From Phoebastria nigripes (taxonomy: Eukaryota > Chordata > Aves > Procellariiformes > Diomedeidae), in contig JAYKAV010000311.1 in NCBI GenBank assembly GCA_035582835.1, positions 1,512,067-1,576,066 of the forward strand: DNA of 64,000 nucleotides, in the 5' to 3' direction. A program made the position numbers and the translations under genes. The first letter of the stretch is position 1. Each line of letters starts with the position of its first letter. Under the pieces are notes generated by a model that worked only from the letters and a program-made list of their open reading frames with translations, was not told where the DNA came from and made no database searches. Positions 46,141-59,487 of this stretch are shown one piece after another.

Positions 46141-49100
46141 CCTGATAGTTAGTTGCAAGAAAATGATTGATGTTAGAATACTACAAATATGTTGAAAGCC
46201 TAAAATATCTTTGTGATGTCTCCCCATTTCTTGAAATGCCAATTAACATTTTTCACTCAGATACCTGATGTTTACATTGGCGCATTTTTACGCTCACATG
46301 TCTTACAAAATGGATACTTTGCCTGACTTTGATTTTAGATGAAAGCACTCGTCCCTCAACCTCATAGTAATTCTGAAAGACAGAAAAGTTGCTTTTATAG
46401 GAAGAAAAACAATGAGTTTTGATCGTGTTAGTGATGAGTGACAAGCCGAAAGTTTAATAAACAGACCACGAGTACCATCCACTATAGCACAAGTAGCAAA
46501 TCACCATTGACTAAATTACTCCAAAGTCCCCAAGCTCTCTGTGAAGAAAAATAAAGTGTTACTTCTGTTTCCTGTAATCCTTGCTCAGTAAAAACACAGG
46601 ATTCCCTTAGGAGAGTTAAAATCCATTACTAGGCTTCTTTATGCCTTTTTGTAACTAATTGTCTCTTCCATGAAGGGTCTTACTTCCTTGAATCAAGAGC
46701 CAATGCAGACTCTCAGGGTGCAATGGAGCTGCAGAGAAGTCAGCTTTTAAGCCCATCTTCTTTCGATGTCCTCTTTTTGAGTTCCCCTGCTCCACCTCAT
46801 TGGTTTCTAAGACTCCCTTGGTACTGACCTGTGTGGTAGCCGTGGGCAGGATAATGTGCTCTGAAGCATCTCTTCGTACGGCTGTGGGAAGCAGCCAGGC
46901 AGGCTCAGCACCCGAAGCAGAGTGCTTTGTACCACAAGCAGCACGTAGCTGGATTTGTTAGAAGGAGGACTACAGCTTCATTTGCTTCCCTGATAGCAGA
47001 GCATACATTCAGCTCATCAGAGCAAGCCTAGCTGTTTCTTCTCACCCGAGGTACTGCTTTTTCCTACGGCCATATACCCCGACTACTTTTGTTTCCCATC
47101 TTTGTATGCCACCCTTCCCCTTTTCAGTCTGCTTGTCTCACAGCAGATTTGTAATTTTTGCAGTTTGTTCCATGTAGGGTTGTTTCTCAGCAATTCAAAT
47201 AACTGATTTAACTCAAACTGTTAAAGGAACTTCTCAAATAATATTCTCCATTTTCTGCAACAGAATGGTAAAAGCACACATTTGTAAGTCCACAAGCTGC
47301 ATCTGAGCTGCGTTTGAGCTCCTTGGTACACAAAAATGAATGCATTTTTTTATGAATAGGTAAATGTATTTATGAGCACAGTTGTAGAGGCAGGGCTAAA
47401 AAAGGTCCTTTGATATTAAACTTACTTTAACGTAAGTGGCATGTGCTGATACATGTGTTGAATATAGCAACTGTAACAACAGCCAAGTAATTTCTTTATT
47501 GATCTGTCCCTTCCAATTCTGAACTATCTTTATTAAAGGAAAGTTGTAAAATACATATCTTGCTACTTGAAATTCTTTGTTTTCCTTTTAAGAAATGGAT
47601 GAGGAAAGCTAAACAGCTCCAGGATACACAACCCTATACAAGGTGTTGGAGAGGGGGGAGGGTGGTTCAGTGATGAATGACCAGTCGTTCAATTGTTTTC
47701 TTTCTTGCAGAAATCAGAGACAGAGTACAGTTTATCTTACCCTGACTTTTAGCAAGACAGATTGCCAGGCAAAACCCCTGGGTTGAAGTCATCCAACCAC
47801 CAAATAGAGTAAAGAGACCATTGCTGTTACCTTTCCAGGACTCACCCCCAGCCCTAGTACCTTTTAAAAGTCTATGGTGTTTCTTTCTGAGGTTGTAACA
47901 TGAACTTTAGCTACTTTCACACCATTTTTATATGCTGAACGCAATCTGGAATGATTCATTCCAGGCCCGAATCCTCTGCTGTTAGACAGGCTGAGACCAG
48001 CTCATCCCTGTGCATCCCTTGCAAATGACAGTCGCTGCCGCAGAATCCCCGCTCGTGTTGTGTTTAATCCCCCCATACTTTCTTTCAGCTGCCGCTGAAC
48101 TTGGTTTCCTCCAGTTTGAACCTTTCAGGCCTGCACTGCCATACTGGCATCAGCCAAACCTCTCTTTGACCACACGGGTGTGAACGGGGAGGAGAACTGT
48201 TTGCCGAGAGGATAAAATCCCTAAGCGATGGCAAGCTAACTCCAAGGCGGGCTGTCATTCTCCCAGGTTTTTCCTGCACTTCCCTTTAGTTGTATTTTTC
48301 GTATCACCTCCATTCCAGTCATTTGGAACATAACTTCTGGACATGGCATCCTGAATTTATTCCACCTACATCTGAGAGGCAACGTAGATCTTAAGTGGCC
48401 TTAATCGTGATCTGAAGTGCTTATTTCCCTGTGACAACTATAAATGGATCAGTAGCTTAAGTCATCTCCAAAGAAACTGGGCCAAAGTGCACATTATTGA
48501 ACTATTTGATAAAATTCAGAGGAGCACAAAAGGCAGGACAGACAGAAAGAGTTAAAAGGGAAAGATGGATGCAGTTGCAGTATCTATTACTTGCAAGTGA
48601 CCGTAATGTGTTTATATAGCTCTTAGGCAGGCTAGCGGATAATTAAAGGGAAGAACTGACACTAGACACTACACCATCTTATATACTACGGCACGGGGAA
48701 GTCACACAAGTGGGATCGTAAGAAAACAGCAGCAGATTCCCTCCTCCGCTTTTTGCCATGCTCAGTCTCTTCTCTTTTGCAGTTAGAGGGATGCCTGACC
48801 AGTCCACATTGCTGGGAGGGAGTTAAAATATACTGATAAAGTTAAGGTCCAATTTGATCTTACAGCATTATAGACAAACACCTTTGCCAGGCTCCAGTTC
48901 AGCCGGACATACCCTCATCAGCATAAATCCGTCCCATGAGCTCTTCGTTACCTGCCTATTCCTATGGCTACAGACTATACTTTTGGCTCAGACTTGCCTT
49001 TCGGTGAGATCAAGCATAGATCTGAGTCCTTGTCTAAGCCACGGATGACCGACTGCTGGGTGGGTAGAGATGTCTTGGCAACGATGTGATTTCTGTGCGT

Positions 49101-49970
49101 GTTTGTGATCGGGGGCATGATTACCTGTTCTCTGGCCATGTGAGGGGTCAGAGAAGACCATCCTCCCTCTGGACTGCCCAGACCACTCGGCCAATTTGTC
49201 AAGAATCCCATAGGATAAATAGCTGTCTCCAGAGACCTTTACAGTGACAAATCCAAATAAATCAGAGTCACTTTTACTGAGCACTTCAGCAGACAGCTCA
49301 GATTTAATGAATCAGCCTTCAGACCCCCAAGGAAGATTTTCTTTCTCAAGCGCAAGGGGAACAAACAAGTGCCAAAATTTGCTTTCAGGGTAAAACTCTA
49401 TCAATCCAGCCTGTGATATTTTGTGGCTGCAGTTACCAAAACCACTAACAGTGTTTTCAAGAGCACTGGGAATGCAGCGAAGAGCTCTCAGGATCTGTAT
49501 GATCAGTGTGCTCAGTGCAGAGAAAAGGAGGCTGCTATGGATCAGATGATTTTCCTCATCAGTGATGGGGGATGGATGTTGCATTCCTTTACTAGTGCCC
49601 TTCTGCACTTTTGGCTGGAACTCCCCACCAACACAAAAAAGAAAAGAAAAATCAACCCTAAAACCCACCGCCACCAAAAGTCATCACACAGATAAAACCT
49701 TGCAGGGTAGTCATCGTGGGTCGTTCAAACAGTCTTAAGGCTTAACATCTTGATCCCCTCTAAAAACTTCCTTCTCCATTTCCTTCCCCCCTTTGGGATC
49801 CATCCAGATGCCTACTCAAATACCTGCTGGCGCCAGAGGAAATTCTCCTGTAACGGATACCCTGCGATGTAAAACCAATATTTTGCTTCCAGGGTCATCC
49901 CTTTCACACCCCCACAGATCCTCTTGCTTCACCAACCTGCCTCTTGGTCAAGCCAAAACATGAGAAATTG
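46141..49970. other. Gene-poor DNA upstream of TCF21, middle
   Basis: I see no gene and no repeat family that I can name. The longest open frame (49312-49677, - strand, 121 codons) has no known domain and overlaps another frame on the + strand. Confidence 0.6.
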
Positions 49971-49979
49971 TGAATCCGA

Positions 49980-50960
49980 AGGGTGGGATTTCGGAGCAGT
50001 TTAATAGGCTTGGTGATTGCTAACCCACACATTTCCTCAGCTTCCTCCTCCCGTTGTGGTAGCCTCGTCCGATAATTTATGTCAGGTTAACAGGCTGCTG
50101 GGCAGATACCTCTGCACACAGTTCAGCAAAGAGAGAGAAAGAAAGTAATTTAACCCGACCCAAACTGTTCATGACGGTCAGACTGGTGACACCTTTTTAG
50201 ATAGGCTAATACCTAATACAAAGGCCTAATAAAGTTAAGAAGCATCTTTCAGTGGTAGGGTATAAAGTGAGTGCATTAGGATCCAGTCCCAGCTAAAACA
50301 GTTAATTAAAAAGCAGTTTTCGGTATNATTCGTGTGCAAACAAAAAGGCAGAAACATTTCATTTGTGGTGGTTCCTCATCACTTGTTTAGGGAATCGTGT
50401 CGGCAATAAGAAGTGGATCAGTGTTTGGAATTTGATCAGGAACTTCTTGGTTCGACACTTTATCCCATTCTACTTTTGGTTTTTATTTGTGCTCTCTGGG
50501 CATTCATACGCTTTACATGATAATCAGCAAATTGCTTTACATTAATGTATTGCAATATAATGAGCTTTGTTAATCNTCATATGGGATACATGAGAAGGAG
50601 TTCTTCACAAAGGACCGAAAATAAGCACTCTTTTAAAGTGACATTTTAGGTGCTCATTTCCTCATTTAGCCTTATAATGCATAATATGGGCAATACCTCC
50701 CGGATGATAATTAAAGAAAAGAGTTAAGATTATTTACTTATATAAAAAAAGATAATCCTACCTTTTATGTAGGTTTAATGAAGCTAAGTGCAAGGATAAA
50801 ATAACAAGGACTCATTTCAGGTCCTTATAATTGGATTGCAACTGAATTTTATTTAACAAACTTTGTCTCTTTAAATTTTCCTCATGAAGGAAACAAATAG
50901 AATAGCTGACTTTTTTCTCCTTTCAATCTTTTAAATGAAAAATAATATACCAAGAATGTC
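49980..50960. promoter_or_regulatory. Candidate conserved developmental enhancer(s)
   Basis: AT-rich but high-complexity sequence dense in homeodomain, GATA and C/EBP-POU-like words: CGATAATTTATG, CAGTTAATTAAAAAGC, GATAATCAGCAAATTGC, ATTGCAATATAATGAG, GGATGATAATTAAAG and AAAAGATAATCC. It lacks the simple repeats of its surroundings. It could regulate TCF21 or EYA4. Regulatory function is inference. Confidence 0.35.
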
Positions 50961-52835
50961 AGGAAACAAATATTCTTTTGTCCGTGACTGAAAAAAAGAA
51001 CCCATAAAAGAAATTTTTACAAAATGGCTGCATGTAAGACTTTGCTATAGAGTGGGCAATTTATTGCACTAGAAATTTGTCGTCCAAAATCCTGCAGAAT
51101 ATGCCAGAATGCTTGTTCACTTCTTAAAAATATCTCTTCCATTCCGACATAATATATTGCATAAAGTGCAGGAGAACAAGAGTAAAAATGTGTTTTTTTA
51201 ATGATTAAGGACTGATCTTGTTCCAGTTGAGTCAATGGCAAAACTCCATGGAACTGAGCTGAATATATGGGTATAGATAAGATGTTGTTTACTGTGCTCT
51301 CGCTTTTTCTGAGAGCAAAATGTAAATGAAATATATTCCTTGCACAAATTAGATTATCCCAAGTCATCTGCTGACTCCTACTTAAAACAGAGCACAGGGA
51401 TCTCTCCATGTTCTCCAGGAGCTGCAAGCCCTTATATCCATGCAGCCTTAAGGACACTCTTGTCGCTGTGTGAATTGGCTGTTGCACTGAAGAAGGAATT
51501 AACACAGTCGTGGAACAAGAGTTCATGAGATTTTGCTTGTATATATAAATAAATGTAACATTAATAAGTTCTCCCAGCCCTCTTTNAGCTGCAGTTACAA
51601 TTTTTTTAAAAGCAACACGTATCTTTGTGCAGAGTCTTGCCTGGGTTTAGCACAGCCANGAGCAGGGGGAGAGCAGGATTTTCCTCCATGTGCCACATTT
51701 GAACTGGGAAATGAGCAGAGGGAGCACGAGCTGCATCATTTGTGCTGCAGCTCACCCCTCAACAACTGAGTGGGCACTGGCCAAAAAAAAAAAGAGAGGA
51801 GAGGTAAACAGCCTTGAGTTAGGTTCTGCCAGTATCAGCCAGGTAACGCACGTGGCAGAGATGGACGGAGATTGTGCCAGTGGTGGAAATTATTCCTTCC
51901 AAGGAAGAAAACAGGAGCAGAGAAAGCACCATGTCTCTGCAAGTCCTTGATTTTCGCGAAACACCTCTTTGGGAGGTAAAACTCCCAGTTTGCACGTCTT
52001 ACAGTTGAGACTCAACCAGTCCCTTGTAAGATGAAAAAGAAGAATTTGCCAAGAGGACTCTCATTTTTGTTAACAAAACCTTTGGAAGACAAACAAACAA
52101 TCTGACAAACTCCACCTAATTGCTTCAGTGGCACAAAACGTTAGTCAGCTTGTGTAACGCCTTACCAGCAGACGCAGAGTTGCATGAAAAAATAATTACC
52201 TCTGAAAGAGGAGGTAGGCAACAGTGCTGCATCTGCTATAGAGCAATGTTATTAGGAAGTGTGAAGGAGTAGAAGGGAGTTGTTTACGATAACCTGACCA
52301 AATGATTCCAAAGTTGTTGGTCGTACAATTCATCAGCCCGTCAGGTAAAAAGTGCAAGGCAAAGTGAATCAACACGGTTGCCCCCTTCCCTCTCTGGCCC
52401 ATCCTGGTCAGTGATAGAGCATAACAGTGTTGGTTTTGACATTATTAGGTTATCCTGAAAATAAATCACTTTTGAAAAGGTGAATAATTGGACAGAGCTT
52501 AGTGCTGACAAGCAAAAGGTTGGAGGCGGGGGGGACGGCGATGAGGGGGAGAGGGCAGGGGGGCTGTGGTGTCGGAGACGCAAACCCATTCCAGGAGGCC
52601 ACCAGCATGTGCGGAGCTGTAAGTCTCATTCTGGTTTGTACTTTGGCAAATGAGTGCAGTTTTTGGTCTGATAAGTATCAAACTGCATTTATGGTTTCTG
52701 AAACCATTTTTGATCCAGCAGAGAAATGAGACATACCTTTTCATGTAATCTAAACTGTGAGAGGTATACCCCTGCTCCATAAAATTAAAAGGTAGTAAAT
52801 TTTGTCCCTATAAAAGGAAATCCCCACTTTTCCCA
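50961..52835. other. Gene-poor DNA upstream of TCF21
   Basis: No gene recognised. A 169-codon frame on the - strand (51017-51526) has no known domain and no splice or homology support. A purine-rich GGGGGGGACGGCGATGAGGG-type stretch lies at 52.53-52.57 kb. Confidence 0.6.
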
Positions 52836-52839
52836 ACAT

Positions 52840-53150
52840 TTAGCTAATCTGTGGAGTTCACTGCCATAAGTGGTCATCAAGATAATATATTGTGGCTGGA
52901 CTCTTAAAAGAGCTAGATAATTTTATGACCATCAGCAACATCTGTAACTATGCAAACGAAGATCATGATAATGGTAATCCAACCTCATATTTTACAGCAT
53001 AGAATAAACCTCCTTTGGGACACAGGAAAGACTGGATAATTGACTAGTTATCTGATAGGTGGTTTTAATCCTTCTTCAGACACCTAAGAGACAGGGCACC
53101 ATTAGACACAGGGTACCAGACTATTTGCTTGGATCTACTCCCACCAAAGA
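52840..53150 (+). mobile_element. Old CR1/L3-like LINE 3' fragment
   Basis: TGTGGAGTTCACTGCCATAA, then GGCTGGACTC and TTTATGACCATCAG follow the CR1/L3 3' region (TGTGGAACTCACTGCCACA, AAAAGGGATTGGAC). The end, GGGCACCATTAGACACAGGG then TACCAGACTA, matches the TGGAGACAGGATACTGGACTA segment. It is heavily mutated and non-coding. Confidence 0.55.
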
Positions 53151-53284
53151 CCATGGCAATATTTCAAGGGTTTGATGTGAACTGGAACTTCATGTGGACA
53201 TGTCTGAAGGTTTGGTGCCAGTAGTGGGTTGCAATTTGTCATTTTTGCGATGAAAATATAATGACGTCAATCTACCATTCCTAG

Positions 53285-53435
53285 AAAGTTTTCTGAATGT
53301 GAGTGCTGTGGTTCTGGCACTGCGTTGGCATTTAAGGAATATAGGTTCACATCCTAACACCCAGACATTTGCAATGTGATCATGAGTAAATCATGCATAG
53401 CTGCATTACACATTAGCTTCCCCTCTCAAAATGAG
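53285..53435 (+). mobile_element. MIR-like ancient SINE fragment
   Basis: GCTGTGGTTCTGGCACTGCG, then AGGTTCACATCCTAACACCC, a GTGATCATGAGTAAATCATG block and CTTCCCCTCTCAAAATGAG follow the order of the MIR consensus (GTGGTTAGAGCACTGG, GGGTTCAAATCCTGGCTCT, TGTGTGACCTTGGGCAAGTC, CAGTTTCCTCATCTGTAAAA). Confidence 0.5.
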
Positions 53436-54920
53436 TGTAAGAATAAGCTTTCTTTCATCCAGTGTCTTTCTGTCCCATCCATTCCATCTTAGCTTGTCTA
53501 GATGAGGACTCTTATAGTAGTTTTATACAATATCTGACAGAAAGACACGGCTTGCACCCTGAATTTCTGTGGGGTTTACTCATGCAAAACTCTCCGTTGC
53601 AATCAATGGATTTAATTTTGATCTTTACAAGACTTTCAGAGGTACGCCCAGCCTGTTAGTTTGTGGCACCAATCTACTAAACATCTTCACTGCTCAAGGA
53701 AGACACTGTGTTTGGGGATGAAATAGTGAAAAGGATCCCGAAAATGCAGTTCCGAGTTATGTAGAATTCCATCTCCTCCTTCCTTCTCTCTCTTATCTTC
53801 TAGCAGGTACTTAAGGGACATTCAGAAATCTGTCTTCCAAGAGCTCCCCTCCCAAACACCCCCATAAATGTAACCGTTCCTCGCTGTGCATGCTGGTGGT
53901 GTGGAGATGGGAACACAAGGAGCAGAATAACGGGGGTTGTCAGGGAGCTGGGTGAAACATCCACATCTTCTCCCAGCCTTTTTAACATTTGTGAGCAAGT
54001 CCTTCTCATTCGGAAAACGCATAGCAGGGAATTTATGACAGGAAAACACCAACAAATGAAACAGACCATGAGCCATCAGCTTTTAAGGCTCCACAAAAGT
54101 CCAAAATGAGCCCTCCTCTGAGGGAACCCTTATAAAGCAGTGCATTTTGCAACCCCGGACGTGGTTCTTCCACACGCCAGACCCTGTGGTGGCAGACCCA
54201 CTTGAAGAGATCCTCACCACCCTCTTTGTCTTTGCTGCTCCTTCCCATCCTCCTCCCTGCAGTGCCAGAGTTCACGGTCTGCTCCACTGTGATGAGTCAA
54301 CTGTTTGGGTGGCTGTGCTCCCAACCAGATTTGTCATAGTGCCTGCTTTCAAAACAACAGAGAAAGATGTCTCTTTTCTTCCTTTTTTTAAAAATCAGAC
54401 CATTCTCCAGTTCTGGTGTNGAGTTCAGCCACCCCAGACATCGAATTGGCATGACTGAGGGAAGGTAACCCCTGTCAAGCAAGGAAGGAATCCCTTAACA
54501 CTTCTCTGCTTTTAAAGAATTCGTGCCCTGGAAAAACACCTTCCTGTTAGATAAGGGGCAACCCAGAAAAGCCACCATCCATGGAAAGGGGACGGATATT
54601 TCAGGCCACACTGCTATTCTAATAGAGCTATTCAAATTCATTATCACTGCATGATACAATCAGTCCTATATAGTTATCAGGATTTGGGACTGTTTTCTTT
54701 TTCTGCCACTGACAAATAGGCCAAAGTAAACCAGATCACTGATAAGACAGACCCCTGGGAAGATGTTCTGCCACACTTGATGCATGGATAGGGCTTTTTG
54801 TTCATCACTCAGATGATTTTGTCTTGCAGCATCTGTTTATTTTCCCTCTTCTTTCATTGCCCAAGTTTGAAAGCAGCCTGAAATAGAATAGGATTTATGC
54901 TATGATATGCAAACCCTGAA
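53436..54920. other. Gene-poor DNA
   Basis: No gene or named repeat recognised; only short overlapping open frames on both strands. Confidence 0.55.
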
Positions 54921-54924
54921 CTTT

Positions 54925-55260
54925 TTATTTAGGAGACTCAAAGACTATAAGGCCGAGAGAGGCCTTTGGTATCCTCTTGTCTGACCTCTGCTACAACCCA
55001 GGCCATTAGCTTTCTCTGACTTAATTCTTGTTTGGTCTATCTACTGGAAAAACATCCAGTCCTGATTTAAGAATTGTGAGTAGTGGAGAGAATTCATCAC
55101 TACTCTCCATGAACTTATGGTCAGTTACCCCATCTGTTAGAAAATTTCCATTGTACTTCAGTTCAGATTTGCTGAGCTTCAATTCCCAGCCGTTGGCTCT
55201 CGTCCTTGCTGCGCCTTTGTAACCCTAGATTTCCATCAAGAGTCCGCTCAGAGAATGGGG
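54925..55260 (-). mobile_element. Old CR1 LINE 3' fragment, antisense
   Basis: On the + strand it reads GACTCAAAGACTATAAGGCC, then TCTTGTCTGACCTCTGCTAC and AAAAACATCCAGTCCTGATT. This is the complement of the CR1 3' end, normally TAGTCTGACCTCCTG and AACATCCAATCTTGATTTAAA when read this way. It is diverged and non-coding; the inner border is approximate. Confidence 0.6.
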
Positions 55261-58200
55261 CAGTAATTAGGCACATATATATCACTTAGAGATATTTTCA
55301 GTCAGCTTGCCTCCTGAGCAGAAATGGAGTCTGAACAGAGTCATATAAAGGTTTTCTGAGAAATAGATTATAATTTGTTATCATTCCAAATACTGTTTAC
55401 ATTTGCTTTGAATTACAGGCATATGATTTTCCAATACCTGTGGAAACGTAACTCCCACTAGATGCTTTTACGGATCACTGGGTAAATTTTGAAATGAGAA
55501 ATGGCCTGTTACACAGAATTGCAGAGGACCCACATTTGCCATTGTTGTCAACTGAATTAAATCAAAATATTTTATTTGCAAAGAGAATTCAGCAAGTAGG
55601 AGAGGCCAAAGTGAATTCAGATATCATACTTTTGGTGTAATGAACGTACGAATTACAGTTGATAAAGGGACTTGAGATCTGTTTCTGAAAGGTGCTTTCA
55701 TGATACTACAAGATGTTTCTCTGATGTGATGACCACTTCCCGGAGCATGCTCTGTCAAACACTGTCCAGACCCAGGGAAGCATGAAAAGATGGCAGAGCT
55801 AGATTGGGATGATAAAGCACAGCCAAGTATCCACAATTTGCCTTTTTAATTGCTCTCTCTGACAGTATTATATAACTTTATGCTTTCTAGGGGAACACCC
55901 ACCAGCACTGAGCCACATTTACTTCAGATGATGCTTTCTGATCTGATTACATATAGTGTTTTCATTTTCTGGTTACATATAATATTTTCATTGCCTAGTT
56001 ATTGTTATGCTCCCTGGCCTCTGTTCCTCAGCTATGTATTTGGCTACAGCCAGCATCCTGTACACCAATACTTCTCTCCTGAGCCTTGTCCCCTTTGATC
56101 ACAAATACTCTGCCTTTTTTTTCCTGTAATCTGGGAAATCTGGGATTTATCTAGCCCTCCACTGCCTGGTGACTGAGCTGGCTGATCTCCTCTGTGGGAA
56201 AGCTCCTTTCCTTCTGTCTTCAGCTGAGGTGAAGGGGAGACCAGAAAGTTTTGAGCCTGCAGTGTGTCATTCTTGTAACAGAAACTGAATTGGCACTGAG
56301 AAGAGTTTCCTGAGTGTTTCTCGAGACTTAATTCTTTAAGGGTCTTTGGATGGGAAGATCTTGACAAATCTGAAAAAAGAGGGAATCAAAGGTCAAAGAC
56401 CAGGAGAAAGAACAAAGCATGCGTGCTTGACCCCTGAACTGGTTTCTGCTATAGGCACTGGTGCACCTTCCACTGGGAGAGGCGGGTCTGGAAATTGAAG
56501 ACAGGTTTTCAAAAGGCTTAGTGGAAGAGAAGCAGTAGTGAGAGTATTTAAATGGTGAAACATAACTCCATAACCCTTTATGGCACTACCTCTTCTCCTG
56601 CTCTATTTTCCTAATTCAAAAAGCCACAGTCGTGTGAGGGCCAGAGGGGGGGACAAGAGAGCTGTCAGGGATCAGTTGCCTTGCCCTGGTTGCTAGACCT
56701 CTGGGGACCTAGCGTGCAGGGTAGGTAGGACGTTTCATAACAGATGCAGGAGTAGGCATTCAGACCTCTTTACTCCCATGTATAGTTGTCCCCAGGCAGG
56801 AGGAGCTGCTTTCCACATTGCTCTCTTGTGTTGTTTAGTCCTGCTAGCTCATGAGGCCAGGACAGACTGTGAGTTGGATCAGGGAAGTCTTCCCTGGTGG
56901 ATTATGCCACAAGCCAGGGAAGAATTGGCAAGGCATGAGAAAATGCCCTGTGCCATGTGTCCTCTCGCACGCAGAGCAAGGAGAGTAGCTGGCCTAGGAG
57001 GGAGCTGTGCTGCGTTGGTGCCAACTGGGAGTTTTCCTTTGCAGATGATGAATTCTCAGTAGCTATTTAAGATCAGCCCAGACAAGGGTGGGGAGGAAGG
57101 GGAGAACCTGGCCCATAGGTGGATCATGCTGACACTTCCATGAAGATAAACTGGCTACACTGGAGCCAATCCACCGGCATAACTGAGCAGACAGCTTGGT
57201 GAAAAGGGCTAAATCTGCATTCAAGTGAAGACAGCAGTAAAAAGCCTATTGTCACCTTTGGGACTCAAATATAGTCCTACCACTCTAACCATTAGCATAT
57301 TTTTTTCTTTCAGTGCTACTTGACAACAGATTGGTGCTGGGGATGAAGGACATTTAAATAACAAGCAAATTTAAATGTAGCTAGTTTGCAATGAAACCCT
57401 GTAGATGTTCCAACTAATGATGCTAGATCATTCATTGAGAAATGCTGTGTTGCCATCCATGTGACAGAGATGCAAGGACAACTTACTTTTTGAAGTTACA
57501 ATGGGATGGTTTGGGGTTTTTTTGTCAGTCAAGTTGATGCAGTAGGAATTAATACTACATGTGAATGAACAATAATAATTATTATGCTCTGCAGTTAGAA
57601 GTTCCAGTGTTTTTTGTTTATTTAATAATTTTCTGGAATAGTTCACAGACATTGGCTCCCATTGTCCAAATATTTCATTTAGATTCAACTTTATAGCTGT
57701 CCTGAAATGTAACTGGTCATCTGGCCGAAACCAGAAGGCAGCCAATTAAATTCACAGGAAAACATTAATCTGGGCTGAAGAATTCAGAGCACATGTGTGC
57801 AATCATTCCTCCTTTTACGTATGCTTTCTGTTCTTCCCCTGCTCCTGCTCCCCCACCTCCCACCCCCTGCTTCTTGTTTCACCGGTCGAAGGAGAACGTG
57901 CCAACTCTAACAGCACTGTCCGAGGGAAAGGAAAATTAACACCAGCTTTGCTTTTGTGCATTCAGGACCCGGTCCAAGAAGGCCACTAGAGTGAACGTGA
58001 GTTTTTCTCCTGCTTTTACCAGGCCTGGGATCTGACCCAAGCATTGTATTGCTAACACGTATCAGTGCAGGGTGTGAGGACAGAGGAAGCAGGAGCCAGG
58101 GTGTGGGTGGCAATGAAGGAGCCGCAGGCTGGAAGGGAGGAATGAAATGGAGAGGAGGGCTCGCAGGAATTGGGGAGGAGGAGAGAGGAAGTTGGGCAAG

Positions 58201-59150
58201 CTGGGAGCAGGAGCAGAGGTCTGGGACCATGAAGACATACTCTTTCTTGGGCTGGGAGCTGCTGTCAGTAAACATCTGTGAACACCCACTGGAAATGTGT
58301 ATTTCTTGTCTCCTTCTCCCTTCTGTTTCATTCTGCAAAAAGTGTCCCGGCTCTGCTGGGAACTTCAGCCGGGGAGAGGTGTGCTGTAGCTGCAAGGGGG
58401 TCATGCTCTTTCAGCAAGCCAAGCTGGGGTCACCCTGCTTCCACCTCCTGGCATCTCAGGACAAAAAGGGAGGTGATGTTTTTCCAAGGAAGGGATTGCA
58501 TCAAAAAACAAACAGACTTATGTCAAAAGGGCATCCAGGTGACAAAGTTAAGCATTTACCATCCAGGAAATACCGTAAAAGATGGTACTTGTACTCTCAT
58601 GTTGAATGATAGCTGTGCAGCACAGGGTGGGGTTGTCTACCGGACTACTGCCTTAGGTGCAGCAGAAGGTGGTAAATGGGTGGTAAATGAGGTGGAAGAA
58701 GATTAGAGTTAAAGTGACTAGTTAATGTTCATGGCAAAAACGATTCCACCCATTGCCTATGCCACAATGCTCCTAAGTAATGCTGGGTCCTAGGTTTCCA
58801 AAATCAAGAATCTAGCAGTTAAATAGATAATTGTGCATTCCCCCATTTCCCGGGGTGCCAGACATGGTTCCTAGGTTGGACTTGCACAAGCACACAGGTC
58901 TCAGAAAGAGTCTTGGCATGATTTGAGCTTAAGAGGCATTATAAAAATCCTCCACACATTGGAGAATCAGATCCTGGCTGTTGCAAGGCTTGCTACTCTC
59001 TGGGCATTCGGTTTCTCATCTTTAACTGTGAATAGTTACATTGCTGAACTTATGGGTGACAAGTTTCACAGTATGACATTTCAGTGTCTCTCAGCGTTAG
59101 AAGTGATCTGTACATGCATGGAAAGCTGTTTAAGTGTAATAAAGTGCACA
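55261..59150. other. Gene-poor DNA
   Basis: I see no gene. Overlapping frames of 142-186 codons on both strands at 57.9-58.7 kb lack any domain or splice support. A purine-rich [16 protein letters not shown] stretch at 58.07-58.24 kb explains their length. Confidence 0.6.
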
Positions 59151-59151
59151 G

Positions 59152-59207
59152 ATTTATATATACATATATATGTCTATGTATATGCATATGCCATATATAG
59201 TATTCAT
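59152..59207. repeat. TA/TG low-complexity microsatellite
   Basis: TATATATACATATATATGTC and related words over about 55 bp form a degenerate (TA)n/(TG)n tract. Confidence 0.85.
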
Positions 59208-59487
59208 GAACACTGGATGAGAGATAATAGAAAAGCTATACTATCCCATCCAAGGGTCTATGTGAAATAAGGGACTCTGCCATAATAATACCATGATTAC
59301 ATTTGGCACTTTTTAACACCCTTATTGATGGACACAAAGAAGTAAGGTTGAATGGGGAAATACATTATCTTCTCAACACCAGAGGGAGCCCATCTGGGTT
59401 ATCATCCACTTGTTGGCAAAGGGAGTGTGCTTTATTCTGAATATATCCTCCAAATATTTTTCTTTTTCTCTCTCTCTGTCTTGCATT

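Noticed and set aside
50440..50460. tRNA-like box B word (GGTTCGACAC)
   Set aside because: No matching box A at the right distance and no cloverleaf could be drawn.
51017..51526. 169-codon open frame on the - strand
   Set aside because: No known domain or signal. It lies in AT-rich gene-desert DNA, with no promoter or splice context that would make it a gene.
57907..58706. Overlapping 142-186-codon frames on both strands near 58 kb
   Set aside because: No domain, no splice support, and the region is purine-rich low-complexity DNA that thins out stop codons.
58900..59050. Possible MIR fragment (TCCTGGCTGTTGC then TTCGGTTTCTCATCTTTAAC)
   Set aside because: The resemblance is limited to short words and the order is poor; not strong enough to call.
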